64,000 nucleotides of DNA, taken from Rhizobium sp. SG_E_25_P2 (GTDB lineage Bacteria; Pseudomonadota; Alphaproteobacteria; Rhizobiales; Rhizobiaceae). Of this stretch, positions 8,347 through 16,056 are shown in pieces (position 1 is the first letter of the stretch; the number at the start of each line of letters is the position of its first letter). The stretch is taken from assembly GCF_029892285.1 (NCBI RefSeq), contig NZ_JARXVM010000007.1:177136-241135 (forward strand). Reading direction: 5' to 3'. The translations under genes and the position numbers were made by a program. The notes beneath the pieces were generated by a model. It had not been told where the DNA came from, did no database searches, and was given only the letters and a program-made list of their open reading frames with translations.

Positions 8347-9312
8347 TCACGACGCAAACCCAGCGATCGACAGATTATCGTAGAATTCGTAGACGGAGCC
8401 GTAGAGCTCATCCTTCCCGTCTGTCGTCTTGCGGTAGCCGCCAATCAACCGAAGCGTCTTGTAGCTTGTCGTTCGCGCATAGCGATGAATGACATGAAAC
8501 ATCGCTTTATGCCGGGCGGCGGCTTCAAAAGCTTTTGAAACAATCGGCGCGTCATCGGGATGCGTCCGGCGGATCAACTCAGCCAGATTGGCGGGCGCAG
8601 GCGAATAGGGCAAACCGTAGATTTGATGGGCGGCCTGAGAGAAGTAACAATGGCCGCTTTCGATATCCTGCCGAAAAAAGCCGTAAAGCCGATGCCGGCA
8701 AATGAGATCAGCAATATCGTCGTCACTGATATCGACAGCCTGATGACGCAATCCTTCGCGCGATATATCCCCATTGGCGCCGTCGAGCGTGTGCAGCGCC
8801 GTCGTTGCGGCGCTGATGACAAGCTTGCTGGGCTCTATGGCCTCCGCGCCTGCGCCGTCACTAGAGACCAGCACCTCGGCGCCGGAATCTCGCGGCAGGA
8901 ATTCATAGACGATTCCGACGAACTCTCCGCCGCCGGGCGTGTCCCGATAATGTTCGACCAGCCGCGCCCACCGGACAGAACCATTGGCCTGCCGGAGCCG
9001 GTAGTTGAAATACCAGCCACAGCGCGCCTTGGCGGCGGTCTCGAACGCATCAAGTATGCGCTCCGCATCGACAGGGTGAATCCGGCTGAGGAGATCGACG
9101 ACCTTAATGGGCTCCGACGACACCGGCAGGCCATGCATGGCGCAGGCTTGTGGCGAAAAATATGTCGCCCCATCAGAAAGATCGATTTTCAAGACACCAA
9201 AACGGCGGAAAGCGGACGCCAGATGGACAATCTCGCTGCTGGCGATGCCAATGGCGGCTTTATCGAATCCAAGCGGCGTTTCGACGCCATCATCCAGGGC
9301 AAGCAGCAACAT
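8347..9312 (-). CDS. double PAS-domain protein without output domain
   Basis: About 321 aa with two PAS_3-like folds, at about 35-125 and 195-300. Each shows the same order: a helix ending in a YFSP/YFSQ turn with a GLP motif, then an HPxD segment (RIHPVDAER, RTHPDDAP), then strands with R-W/L-R and a GIVYEF or GSVYEFY end. No kinase, GGDEF, EAL, HTH or methyl-accepting output follows, and there is no membrane segment. It may be a sensory adaptor. ATG 9312 is preferred; GTG 9321 is possible. It converges on the DUF2333 gene, and the next 430 bases upstream hold no gene. Confidence 0.75.
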   Translation of the reverse strand: MLLLALDDGVETPLGFDKAAIGIASSEIVHLASAFRRFGVLKIDLSDGATYFSPQACAMHGLPVSSEPIKVVDLLSRIHPVDAERILDAFETAAKARCGWYFNYRLRQANGSVRWARLVEHYRDTPGGGEFVGIVYEFLPRDSGAEVLVSSDGAGAEAIEPSKLVISAATTALHTLDGANGDISREGLRHQAVDISDDDIADLICRHRLYGFFRQDIESGHCYFSQAAHQIYGLPYSPAPANLAELIRRTHPDDAPIVSKAFEAAARHKAMFHVIHRYARTTSYKTLRLIGGYRKTTDGKDELYGSVYEFYDNLSIAGFAS

Positions 9313-9423
9313 TGACCTCACAACTTCACGCGACCGCTAATACAGCAAAAACGCGACAAAAAGCGAGCTGCATTCATAAACTCAAGTGAATTAATAGACG
9401 ACGCTGAAGACGATGAGGATTTT

Positions 9424-9466
9424 AAAAAAACGGCCCCGTTTCTCTGGTCATAACGAGAAACGGGGC
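9424..9466 (-). terminator. strong minus-strand Rho-independent terminator
   Basis: Perfect 12-bp inverted repeat (9433-9444 and 9455-9466) with a 10-base loop. Read on the minus strand the stem is followed by CG and then seven T residues. The T-tract polarity means it stops leftward transcription, yet no minus-strand protein gene lies upstream before the aminotransferase region; see the ncRNA candidate. Confidence 0.8.
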
Positions 9467-9560
9467 TATTCTGGCATTCCGCCGCTGATGCAAGGTCATG
9501 GAGTCGCGTTTTTGCCCTGGCGACCGCATGACCTGCATATTAGGAAGTCCCACACCAAAC
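9424..9560 (-). ncRNA. candidate small RNA (minus strand), 5' end not fixed
   Basis: The 440 bases between the PAS gene and the aminotransferase contain no plausible coding frame but do carry RNA-like structure. Besides the terminator there is a long imperfect hairpin at 9488-9538: arms ATGCAAGGTCATG and CATGACCTGCAT pair with one bulged base, and an inner GTCG/CGAC pairing extends the stem. Together they give the usual hairpin-plus-terminator outline of a trans-acting sRNA. A TTGACC at about 9587-9592 on the minus strand could be a -35 box, but its -10 is poor. I could not match it to 6S, SRP RNA or a named rhizobial sRNA. Confidence 0.35.
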
Positions 9561-9618
9561 TTGCTCCGGCCTGACCGGTCAATTCCCGTGATCACTTATG
9601 AAATTCCGTGGCCCTCCT

Positions 9619-9646
9619 TGACGCGGCAGGGGTGCTTGCTACTTTG
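9619..9646 (+). promoter_or_regulatory. putative sigma-70 promoter of aminotransferase gene
   Basis: TTGACG (9619-9624) and TACTTT (9641-9646) with a 16-base spacer, about 110 bases before the aminotransferase ATG. The -35 is close to the rhizobial CTTGAC consensus and the -10 is moderate. Confidence 0.35.
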
Positions 9647-9753
9647 CGCAACACGCACGCCGGCCCGCGTCGAGCGCGATTTGCCTCCGAAAGCAGGAGA
9701 ATCCGGCTGGAACGAGGCGACGCGCACGGGTCTCACCACTTCCGGAGAATGAA

Positions 9754-11082
9754 ATGTCAAACCGCCTCAATTCTACGCCGAACGACATGCGGGCGTTCTG
9801 GATGCCGTTTACGGCCAATCGCCAGTTCAAGAAGGAACCGCGCCTGTTCGTGGGCGCAAAAGACATGCATTACACCACCCATGACGGCCGCACCGTGCTG
9901 GATGGCACCGCCGGCCTCTGGTGCGTGAATGCCGGCCATTGCCGCCCGCTGATCACCGAGGCGATCCGCGAACAGGCGGGAGAGCTCGATTACGCCCCCG
10001 CCTTCCAGCTCGGCCATCCCAAGGCCTTCGAGCTCGCCAACCGCCTGGTCGATATCGGCCCGGAGGGGCTTGATCATGTGCTCTACACCAATTCCGGCTC
10101 GGAATCGGTCGAGACGGCGCTGAAAGTCGCGCTCGCCTATCACCGCGCCAAGGGCAATGGCTCGCGCACCCGCCTGATCGGCCGCGAGCGCGGCTATCAC
10201 GGCGTCAATTTCGGCGGCATTTCGGTGGGCGGCATTGTCTCCAACCGCAAGATGTTCGGCACGTTGCTGACCGGCGTTGACCATATGCCCCACACCCATT
10301 TGCCGGCCAAGAACGCCTTCTCCAAGGGCCAGCCGGAACATGGCGCCGAACTCGCTGACGAACTCGAGCGCATCGTCACCCTGCATGACGCCTCCACCAT
10401 CGCCGCCGTAATCGTGGAACCCGTCGCAGGCTCCACCGGCGTGCTCATTCCGCCGAAGGGCTATCTGCAGCGCCTGCGCGAAATCTGCACCAAGCACGGC
10501 ATTTTGCTGATTTTCGACGAAGTCATCACCGGCTTTGGCCGCCTCGGCGCGCCCTTCGCCTCGCAATTCTTCGACGTCAAGCCTGACATCATCACCACCG
10601 CCAAGGGCCTGACCAATGGCGTGATCCCGATGGGCGCCGTCTTCGTGACGTCGGAAATCCACGACGCCTTCATGACCGGCCCGGAACATCTGATCGAGTT
10701 CTTCCACGGCTACACCTATTCCGGCAACCCGATCGCCTCGGCCGCAGCCCTCGGCACGCTCGACACCTATAAGGAAGAAGGCCTGCTGACCCGCGCCTCA
10801 GACCTCGCCCCCTATTGGGAAGAGCGCCTGCATTCGCTGGCCGATTGCCCGCATGTCATCGATATCCGCAATATCGGCCTGATCGGCGCGATCGAACTGA
10901 AGCCGATCGACGGCGAGCCCACCAAACGCGCCTTCTCGGCCTTCCTCAAGGCCTATGAAAAGGGCCTGTTGATCCGCACCACCGGCGACATCATCGCCCT
11001 CTCGCCGCCCTTGATCATCACCAAGGAGCAGATCGACGAATTGATCGGCAAGCTGCGTGAAGTGCTGGTGGCGAACGCGTAA
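9754..11082 (+). CDS. omega-amino acid:pyruvate aminotransferase (class III)
   Basis: A 442-aa PLP enzyme that moves the amino group of beta-alanine or another omega-amino acid to pyruvate, giving alanine and a semialdehyde (EC 2.6.1.18 type). Visible landmarks: GTAGLWCVNAGH (51-62) at the substrate pocket, NSGSESVE (113-120) binding the cofactor phosphate, IFDEVITGFGR (253-263) with Asp255 contacting the pyridine nitrogen, and the Schiff-base Lys284 in TTAKGLTNG. WMPFTANRQFK near the N-terminus is characteristic of the beta-alanine:pyruvate branch. Length is normal. GGAGAATGAA precedes the ATG. It stands alone, with its own promoter candidate and terminator; substrate preference cannot be fixed from sequence. 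Confidence 0.88.
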   Translation: MSNRLNSTPNDMRAFWMPFTANRQFKKEPRLFVGAKDMHYTTHDGRTVLDGTAGLWCVNAGHCRPLITEAIREQAGELDYAPAFQLGHPKAFELANRLVDIGPEGLDHVLYTNSGSESVETALKVALAYHRAKGNGSRTRLIGRERGYHGVNFGGISVGGIVSNRKMFGTLLTGVDHMPHTHLPAKNAFSKGQPEHGAELADELERIVTLHDASTIAAVIVEPVAGSTGVLIPPKGYLQRLREICTKHGILLIFDEVITGFGRLGAPFASQFFDVKPDIITTAKGLTNGVIPMGAVFVTSEIHDAFMTGPEHLIEFFHGYTYSGNPIASAAALGTLDTYKEEGLLTRASDLAPYWEERLHSLADCPHVIDIRNIGLIGAIELKPIDGEPTKRAFSAFLKAYEKGLLIRTTGDIIALSPPLIITKEQIDELIGKLREVLVANA

Positions 11083-11107
11083 GTTTCGACACGACGGTTT
11101 GATGAGG

Positions 11108-11142
11108 CGGCGGCTTGGTGAGGGGCCGCCGTTTTTGTTTTT
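11108..11142 (+). terminator. Rho-independent terminator after aminotransferase
   Basis: Stem CGGCGGC (11108-11114) / GCCGCCG (11125-11131) followed by TTTTTGTTTTT, 26 bases after the aminotransferase stop. Confidence 0.85.
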
Positions 11143-11232
11143 ATACTATCCCAGAGCGCAGGGATCACATGTCATTTTCCGGCGAGCTTGCGTTGGAAGA
11201 AGTTACGTCAAGCCAAAATAGAAAGCTTTGTC

Positions 11233-11517
11233 TCACCCAACCTTTCGATGCTCAACGACGACCCGAACCAATAACCAGATGCTGAAGACGCCCCAAAGCG
11301 CCACAACCAGATAGGACGTGGCGGTGGCGCCGAGACATTCGCTCTCATCGATCTGACAGTTTCGGATCACCCCTTGCCGAAGAAAAACTGTTGAGATTGC
11401 CAACGCAAGAGCGGACAAAATCAACGTCGCCCAAGTCCGCAGTCCAGGACGGATGATCAGCGCGGATACCAGCAAAACGAAACAAGGCGAGAATGTAACA
11501 GCCGCTAAAAACATCAT
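11233..11517 (-). CDS. small hypothetical membrane protein
   Basis: A 94-aa frame with three predicted membrane segments (about 3-23, 30-48 and 66-88), a short Cys-containing loop (NCQIDESECLG) and a basic C-terminus. I do not recognise the family. There is no clear ribosome site before the ATG pair. The area (11.14-11.7 kb) is visibly richer in A+T than its surroundings, suggesting acquired DNA. The membrane-protein composition is the main support; the overlapping frames look non-coding. Confidence 0.45.
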   Translation of the reverse strand: MMFLAAVTFSPCFVLLVSALIIRPGLRTWATLILSALALAISTVFLRQGVIRNCQIDESECLGATATSYLVVALWGVFSIWLLVRVVVEHRKVG

Positions 11518-11708
11518 GTCGCAACCGAAAATTCATCCAAGCGTTTTGCGCGAATAATAACCACGAAGAATTGTAATTCCAAGAAAGCCAAACCTCCCGT
11601 GAGATGCGCAAGGCTCGTAAAAATTGAATTCAAGCCATACACAAGTTTCTCATCGTAATTTCTCCGAACCGCATGAATGCGGGCTTTCCACTGATAATGG
11701 AGTATCAG

Positions 11709-12056
11709 ATGAAAAATTCAAATGGCGTCGCCAAATCAAGCAGCGACATGTTTCAACTGAATTATTTGAAGTTTTACCAGTTCAAAGCCGATACGGTCGC
11801 CGGCAAAATCGACCGGTACGAATCCCTGATGGACGAGATTCAGTTTTTTCGGAAAGAGATCGTGGACATTCGCCACGAGGGCGACGGCCTGACCAAAGAC
11901 GAACGCAACACGATTCATCTTTACCAGAACACGATTGAAAAAGATCTCGCGGCCATTGATCGGATGCCGGACATCTCGACGCTTCATGATCGGCTGGACT
12001 TCCTGAACGACAAGATCGAGCGCCATGCCGATCTCTGGGGCATCGATTCCTGGTGA
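11709..12056 (+). CDS. hypothetical helical protein
   Basis: A 115-aa protein, no recognised family. Composition is polar and helical with many Asp, Glu, Lys, Ile and Leu, pointing to a helical bundle or coiled coil; it ends in Trp. ATG 11709 follows GGAG (11699-11702) by 6 bases; ATG 11697 overlaps that site and is less likely. It lies in a lower-GC patch beside another orphan gene. Confidence 0.55.
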   Translation: MKNSNGVAKSSSDMFQLNYLKFYQFKADTVAGKIDRYESLMDEIQFFRKEIVDIRHEGDGLTKDERNTIHLYQNTIEKDLAAIDRMPDISTLHDRLDFLNDKIERHADLWGIDSW

Positions 12057-12091
12057 CGCCAGGGGCTTGATACGCCTGAAGACGCAATTGA

Positions 12092-12118
12092 GTGAGTGGG
12101 CGCAAAACGCCCCCTCAC
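12092..12118. terminator. hairpin between convergent genes
   Basis: Arms GTGAGTGGGCG (12092-12102) and CGCCCCCTCAC (12108-12118) pair with one mismatch around a CAAAA loop. It sits between two convergent genes and overlaps the last codons of the minus-strand one. There is no T-tract on either side, so terminator function is uncertain. Confidence 0.35.
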
Positions 12119-12513
12119 GCCCCGCCGCACATATGCTGGCTGTCGGCCATTTCCCAGCTCTCGCCCGTTCGCAGATTGGTGGTGCGATAGCTGCGGCCGC
12201 GCTCGTCGCCGGGCGGGCAGTCTTTGGGGATGTCGGTGAGACACATGCGGACAGGATCGCCGATCTTGGAATTGACGATCGCCTCCACCCGGTCATAGCC
12301 GATCTGCATGCCTTCATTGGCGAAGACGACAAAGGTTCCGGTCTCAAACGTCTCATCGCCTTCCAGCCGTCCGCCGATCTCGGTGATGCTGGTTTCAGCG
12401 CATTGACTGACCTTGGTCGGCAGCGGTTGGTTCTTTCCGCCGGCCATGCCGGGACTTGAGGAAATCTTCAGGAACAGCGCCGCCAGAAAGATGCGGCGCG
12501 AAAGGGTCATCAT
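12115..12513 (-). CDS. exported hypothetical protein
   Basis: A 132-aa protein with an N-terminal signal sequence (basic RR, hydrophobic IFLAALFLKI, likely cleavage near residue 24). The mature part contains four cysteines (SQCAET, VRMCLTDI, KDCPPGD, HMCGGA), suggesting two periplasmic disulfides. GGAG lies 7 bases before the start. No family recognised. Confidence 0.7.
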   Translation of the reverse strand: MMTLSRRIFLAALFLKISSSPGMAGGKNQPLPTKVSQCAETSITEIGGRLEGDETFETGTFVVFANEGMQIGYDRVEAIVNSKIGDPVRMCLTDIPKDCPPGDERGRSYRTTNLRTGESWEMADSQHMCGGA

Positions 12514-12657
12514 CGGGTTTCTCCAAAATCAGGGCGCGGAATCGGATGCGGATGACTCAAGGAGACACCATCGGTGCGGATTGGACAACATGGGGCGAAA
12601 GGCGTCTCCTATGAATCAGGCCGCCCACGGCCTCGCTTTTGTCCATATCGGCCACCC

Positions 12658-12685
12658 TTGCCCTTCGTATCGGTTCTGATACAAT
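12658..12685 (+). promoter_or_regulatory. promoter with overlapping palindrome of HigBA module
   Basis: TTGCCC (12658-12663) and TACAAT (12680-12685) are spaced by 16 bases. A perfect inverted repeat GTATC-N6-GATAC (12667-12682) overlaps the -10 box and ends about 10 bases before the toxin ATG. This is the usual arrangement for autorepression by an Xre-type antitoxin. Confidence 0.5.
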
Positions 12686-12691
12686 CACTCC

Positions 12692-13015
12692 ATGAAACCG
12701 ATCACGTTTCTGGGCGACAGCAGGGAAGCATTGCAGCACTTTCCCGACCCGGCGCGGTATCGGGCGGGCGTCGAGCTTCGCGCGGTTCAGAGGGGGCTTG
12801 ATCCTCACGACTGGAAGCCGATGAAATCTGTCGGCGCCGGCGTTCGAGAAATCAGGATCAAGGATGCGGCCGGCGCATTCCGGATCATCTACCTGGCAAA
12901 CCTGCCGGATCGGGTGCTTGTGCTGCATGCATTCCAAAAGAAGACCCAGAAAACAGCGCAGAGAGATTTGGAACTGGCTGAGCGGAGATTAGACCTTTGG
13001 AACAGGACACTATGA
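12692..13015 (+). CDS. higB: HigB/Gp49-like RelE-family toxin
   Basis: A 107-aa protein. KPMKSVGAGVREIRIKD and FRIIYLANLPDRVLVLHAFQKKTQKT are hallmarks of the phage Gp49-like/HigB branch of RelE-type mRNA interferases, with a basic C-terminal helix. The order toxin then Xre antitoxin and the ATGA overlap (13012-13015) with the next gene are typical of HigBA. The symbol is used in the broad sense. Confidence 0.88.
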   Translation: MKPITFLGDSREALQHFPDPARYRAGVELRAVQRGLDPHDWKPMKSVGAGVREIRIKDAAGAFRIIYLANLPDRVLVLHAFQKKTQKTAQRDLELAERRLDLWNRTL

Positions 13016-13299
13016 CGGTGGAGACGTTTGACGACCCGTTTGAAGCGCTCGGCGTCGCGAAGGCCGAAGCGGCCAATATGACGTTTCGCGCCGATGTCTT
13101 GTTGGCGATCCGCGAGCAGGTGAGATCCTGGGGGCTGTCGCAGGAGAAAGCGGCTGCGCGGCTGGGCGTGACGCGCCCGCGTCTCAGCGATCTCCTGCGT
13201 GGCCAGGTCGACAAGTTCTCACTGGACGCACTGGTGAATATCGCAACGGCGGCCGGCCTGCGCTTGACGATCGAGGTGGGCGGCGACAGGGCGGCATGA
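13012..13299 (+). CDS. higA: HigA-like Xre-family antitoxin
   Basis: A 95-aa protein. The helix-turn-helix is visible as WGLSQEKAAARLGVTRPRLS followed by a DLLRGQ recognition segment (about 45-75), the pattern of HigA/XRE antitoxins that bind the toxin and repress their own promoter. ATG 13012 overlaps the toxin stop by four bases and follows AGGA; TTG 12997 is less likely. The palindrome at 12667-12682 is its probable operator. Confidence 0.88.
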   Translation: MTVETFDDPFEALGVAKAEAANMTFRADVLLAIREQVRSWGLSQEKAAARLGVTRPRLSDLLRGQVDKFSLDALVNIATAAGLRLTIEVGGDRAA

Positions 13300-13334
13300 A
13301 CTGAACTCAGATTTCAGATCAGTGGTTGTAGCCG

Positions 13335-13489
13335 CCCCCTCTGCCCTGCCGGGCATCTCCCCCTCAAAGGGGGAGATCGAGGGAGGCGAGCGCCGCGCGC
13401 CATATGTGAGGTAGAAGATGAGGCGAGCGGGCGCCTCTGGCCAATCTCCCCCCTTGAGGGGGAAATGTCCGTCAGGACAGAGGGGGGTG
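13335..13489. repeat. RIME-like palindromic intergenic repeat, copy 1
   Basis: A 155-base element between higA and adenine deaminase. Its outer parts are imperfect inverted copies of each other (CCCCCTCTG...CATCTCCCCCTC against GAGGGGGAAATG...CAGAGGGGGG), and each half contains its own CTCCCCCTC/GAGGGGGAG hairpin; the centre is unrelated filler. It resembles the RIME family of rhizobial intergenic mosaic elements. A second copy with the same ends and a different centre is at 42251-42430. The rest of the 302-base gap 13300-13601 holds only the ribosome site of the deaminase gene. Confidence 0.75.
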
Positions 13490-13601
13490 CGGCCGGGCTC
13501 AGCGATCAGAGAAGGCCCTTCCCCAACAAATCCCGATCCAACACGTGACCCCCGGCCTCGCCCCCGCTACACTCGTCCAAACAACGGAATCGGAGCAGGC
13601 C

Positions 13602-15299
13602 ATGAGCACACTCGAACGGATGATCGATGCAGGAACGGGCAGCATACCGGCCGAAATCGTGCTCAAAGGCGGCCGCTTCTATGATCTGGTGACGGGCGAA
13701 CTGGTCGCCTCCGACATCGCCATCACCGAAGGCCGCATCGTTGGCACGCATGGCGACTACAAGGGCGAAACGGAGATCGATATTTCCGGCCGCATCGTCG
13801 TGCCAGGCTTTATCGACACGCATCTGCATATCGAATCATCCCTCGTCACCCCGCATGAATTTGATCGCTGCGTGCTGCCTTATGGCGTGACCACGGTGAT
13901 CTGCGATCCACACGAGATCGCCAATGTTCTGGGCACCGAGGGCCTGCAATTCTTCCTGGATTCCTCCATGGAAACCATCATGGACATCCGCGTCCAGCTT
14001 TCCTCCTGCGTGCCCGCCACGCATCTGGAGACGTCGGGCGCCGATCTGCCGATCGAGCGGCTCTTGCCGTTCCGAAAGCATCCCAAGGTGATCGGCCTTG
14101 CCGAATTCATGAATTTTCCCGGCGTGATCCACAAGGATCCCATCGCCATGGCCAAGCTCGAAGCCTTCCAGGGCGGCCATATCGATGGACATGCCCCGCT
14201 GCTGTCGGGCTATGGGCTGAATGGCTATATCGCCGCAGGCATCCGCACCGAGCATGAGGCGACTTCGGCTGCGGAAGCCATGGAGAAGATCCGCAAGGGC
14301 ATGCATATCCTCATCCGCGAAGGCTCGGTGTCGAAGGATCTGAAGGCGCTGACGCCGCTGTTCACCGAGCGCCTGTCGCCCTTCATCGCGCTCTGCACCG
14401 ATGATCGCAATCCGCTCGACATCGCCGAACAGGGCCATCTCGATTATCTCATCCGCACGGCCATCGCCGATGGCGCCGACATCCTCGCCGTCTATCGCGC
14501 AGCCTCCATCTCCGCCGCCCGCGCCTTCGGTCTGATGGATCGCGGCCTGGTGGCGCCCGGCCGCCGCGCCGATCTCGTGGTCATCGACAGCCTTGAGAAT
14601 TGCAAGGCCGAAATGGTGTTCTCCGCAGGCCGGCGCGTGACGCCGGACCTGTTTGCGAGCCGCAAGCCGGTGGCGTCCGTGGGCACCGACAGCGTTCGCG
14701 CGCCAGAAATCACTGCAGCCGATTTCTCCGTGCCGGCGCGCGAGGGCGACACATCCGTGCTCGGCGTCATCCCCGGCAAGATCATCACCGAACATCGCCG
14801 CCTGCGCCTGCCGGTCAAGGGCAACCAGACCACGGTGGATCTCGCCCAGGATGTGCTCAAGGTCTCGGTGATCGAGCGCCACGGCAAGAATGGCAACCGC
14901 GCCGTCGCCTTTGTTCAGGGTTTTGGCCTCAAGAAAGGCGCCATCGCCTCCACTGTCGGCCATGACAGCCACAATATCTGCGTTGTCGGCGCTTCAGACG
15001 AGGATATGGCCGCAGCCGTGGCGCGGCTGAGCGAAATCAAGGGCGGCTTCGTCGTGGTGGAGGATGGCCGCGTCACCGGCGAGATCGCGCTGCCGGTCGC
15101 GGGCCTGATGAGCCTTGAGCCCTATGAAAGCGTCCGCGACACGCTGCATCACCTGCGCGAGGCCGCCTATGCGCTGGGCTCGACGCTACAGGAGCCTTTC
15201 CTGCAACTGGCCTTCCTGCCGCTGCCGGTCATTCCGCATCTGAAGATCTCGGACAAGGGGCTTGTCGATGTCGACAAGTTCGAACTGATCGACGGATGA
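13602..15299 (+). CDS. adenine deaminase (AdeC family)
   Basis: A 565-aa amidohydrolase that converts adenine to hypoxanthine plus ammonia (EC 3.5.4.2), feeding xanthine dehydrogenase encoded at 28.6-33.2 kb. The metal-binding HLH (H74/H76) sits in [26 protein letters not shown] carries the catalytic Asp region. The C-terminal half has the family's long adenine-deaminase domain with [18 protein letters not shown]. Length agrees with bacterial AdeC. ATG 13602 follows GGAG (13592-13595); the in-frame GTG 13545 has no ribosome site and would add unrelated residues. It is monocistronic between a RIME-like repeat and a two-way terminator. Confidence 0.93.
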   Translation: MSTLERMIDAGTGSIPAEIVLKGGRFYDLVTGELVASDIAITEGRIVGTHGDYKGETEIDISGRIVVPGFIDTHLHIESSLVTPHEFDRCVLPYGVTTVICDPHEIANVLGTEGLQFFLDSSMETIMDIRVQLSSCVPATHLETSGADLPIERLLPFRKHPKVIGLAEFMNFPGVIHKDPIAMAKLEAFQGGHIDGHAPLLSGYGLNGYIAAGIRTEHEATSAAEAMEKIRKGMHILIREGSVSKDLKALTPLFTERLSPFIALCTDDRNPLDIAEQGHLDYLIRTAIADGADILAVYRAASISAARAFGLMDRGLVAPGRRADLVVIDSLENCKAEMVFSAGRRVTPDLFASRKPVASVGTDSVRAPEITAADFSVPAREGDTSVLGVIPGKIITEHRRLRLPVKGNQTTVDLAQDVLKVSVIERHGKNGNRAVAFVQGFGLKKGAIASTVGHDSHNICVVGASDEDMAAAVARLSEIKGGFVVVEDGRVTGEIALPVAGLMSLEPYESVRDTLHHLREAAYALGSTLQEPFLQLAFLPLPVIPHLKISDKGLVDVDKFELIDG

Positions 15300-15305
15300 G
15301 GCATG

Positions 15306-15342
15306 AAAAAAGGCGGGCGCCGCGCGGCCCCGCCTTTTTTTC
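15306..15342. terminator. bidirectional terminator between adenine deaminase and Atu4866 genes
   Basis: The arms AAAAAGGCGGG (15306-15316) and the CCCGCCTTTTTTT run ending at 15342 form a GC stem flanked by A residues on the left and T residues on the right. It can therefore terminate both the adenine deaminase gene and the convergent minus-strand gene. Confidence 0.85.
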
Positions 15343-15358
15343 GAATCTTGGCTGCAAA

Positions 15359-15727
15359 TCAGCGCCGGTAGAAAATCAAGCCAGCGTGATAGAGAATGCC
15401 GTCCTTGTAGACGCCGTCGCTACGGACGCCGGCGTCATCATAATAGGCGATCTTGTCGCCTGCGATTTCATAGCGGCCTTCGCGGGTCGGCTTGTCGCTG
15501 ACGGCGTTGCGCTCCACGAAGCGGCCATCGGCGCGCACATCGCGCTGCACCTGTCCGTCGCCGGTGATCCACATGCCCACCAGCCGACTGACGACATCCA
15601 CCTCTTCGGCGCGAATATCCTGCTTTCGTTTGGCGGTCTCGCCAAAAGCTTTTCCGAAGATTCCAAATGCCGCGATCAAAGAAAACACCACCGCCATTGC
15701 ATTGATCAAAAATCCACCGTCAGCCAT
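15359..15727 (-). CDS. Atu4866-family protein with N-terminal membrane anchor
   Basis: A 122-aa protein. One membrane segment (about 8-28) precedes a small beta-rich domain with VGMWITGDGQVQRDVRADG, REGRYEIAGDKI, DDAGVRSDGVYKDG and LYHAGLIFYRR, which I recognise as the Atu4866 family first seen in Agrobacterium (function unknown, probably ligand binding). ATG 15727 follows AGGTGG. It overlaps the upstream 44-aa gene by 8 bases, and a divergent AraC regulator begins about 200 bases beyond that gene, so the trio looks like a small regulated unit. Confidence 0.75.
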   Translation of the reverse strand: MADGGFLINAMAVVFSLIAAFGIFGKAFGETAKRKQDIRAEEVDVVSRLVGMWITGDGQVQRDVRADGRFVERNAVSDKPTREGRYEIAGDKIAYYDDAGVRSDGVYKDGILYHAGLIFYRR

Positions 15728-15854
15728 TGATCCACCTCGCTTCCGCCTGCCTCTCGCGCTCCTCGTTGAACGCCGTGATTTTGTCGCGCAACATCTTGAA
15801 CATCCTGAGCGGGACATCCCATCTAATGGCGATGTGAAGCTGGTCGTTTTTCAT
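15720..15854 (-). CDS. small 44-aa protein upstream of Atu4866 gene
   Basis: ATG 15854 lies 8 bases after GGAG on the minus strand and the stop overlaps the Atu4866 start by 8 bases, consistent with translational coupling. The 44 residues are soluble and basic/amphipathic (WDVPLRMFKMLRDKITAFNE), with no known family. A longer frame from 16055 has no ribosome site and reads through probable promoter DNA. A coupled peptide of this size could be a partner or a leader peptide. Confidence 0.55.
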   Translation of the reverse strand: MKNDQLHIAIRWDVPLRMFKMLRDKITAFNEERERQAEARWING

Positions 15855-15971
15855 GGTTCTCGCTCCTTCCATCTCAGGTTCGTCGTTTTGTGCAACACGG
15901 CCAATATGCGGGAAAAGACGGCTGCAGTGGTAGACCGATCCTCCGGAAGGATTGCACATTCCTACAAAGGT

Positions 15972-16009
15972 TAGCATGCAACCATTTCCAGCCCCGATCG
16001 GACATGCTA
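15972..16009. promoter_or_regulatory. inverted repeat in AraC/Atu4866 divergent promoter region
   Basis: TAGCATG (15972-15978) and CATGCTA (16003-16009) are perfect 7-bp inverted half-sites 24 bases apart, ending 47 bases before the AraC start. Position between divergent genes suggests a regulator binding site. Confidence 0.4.
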
Positions 16010-16056
16010 GTAAATGACCATGAAATCGGGCAAAAAATGGTTCCCAAGGTGACAAG

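Noticed and set aside
9424..9560. 6S RNA or SRP RNA at the minus-strand terminator
   Set aside because: No GGTCAGG...GGAAGG-type SRP tetraloop region and no fthC/zapA neighbour or central bubble typical of 6S RNA; kept only as an unnamed sRNA candidate.
11345..11611. 88-codon minus-strand frame overlapping the small membrane protein gene
   Set aside because: No ribosome site and unstructured composition; the overlapping frame with three hydrophobic segments is more protein-like.
13836..14972. Long antisense frame within adenine deaminase
   Set aside because: Mirror of a well supported gene; His/Gly/Asp-rich product without motifs.
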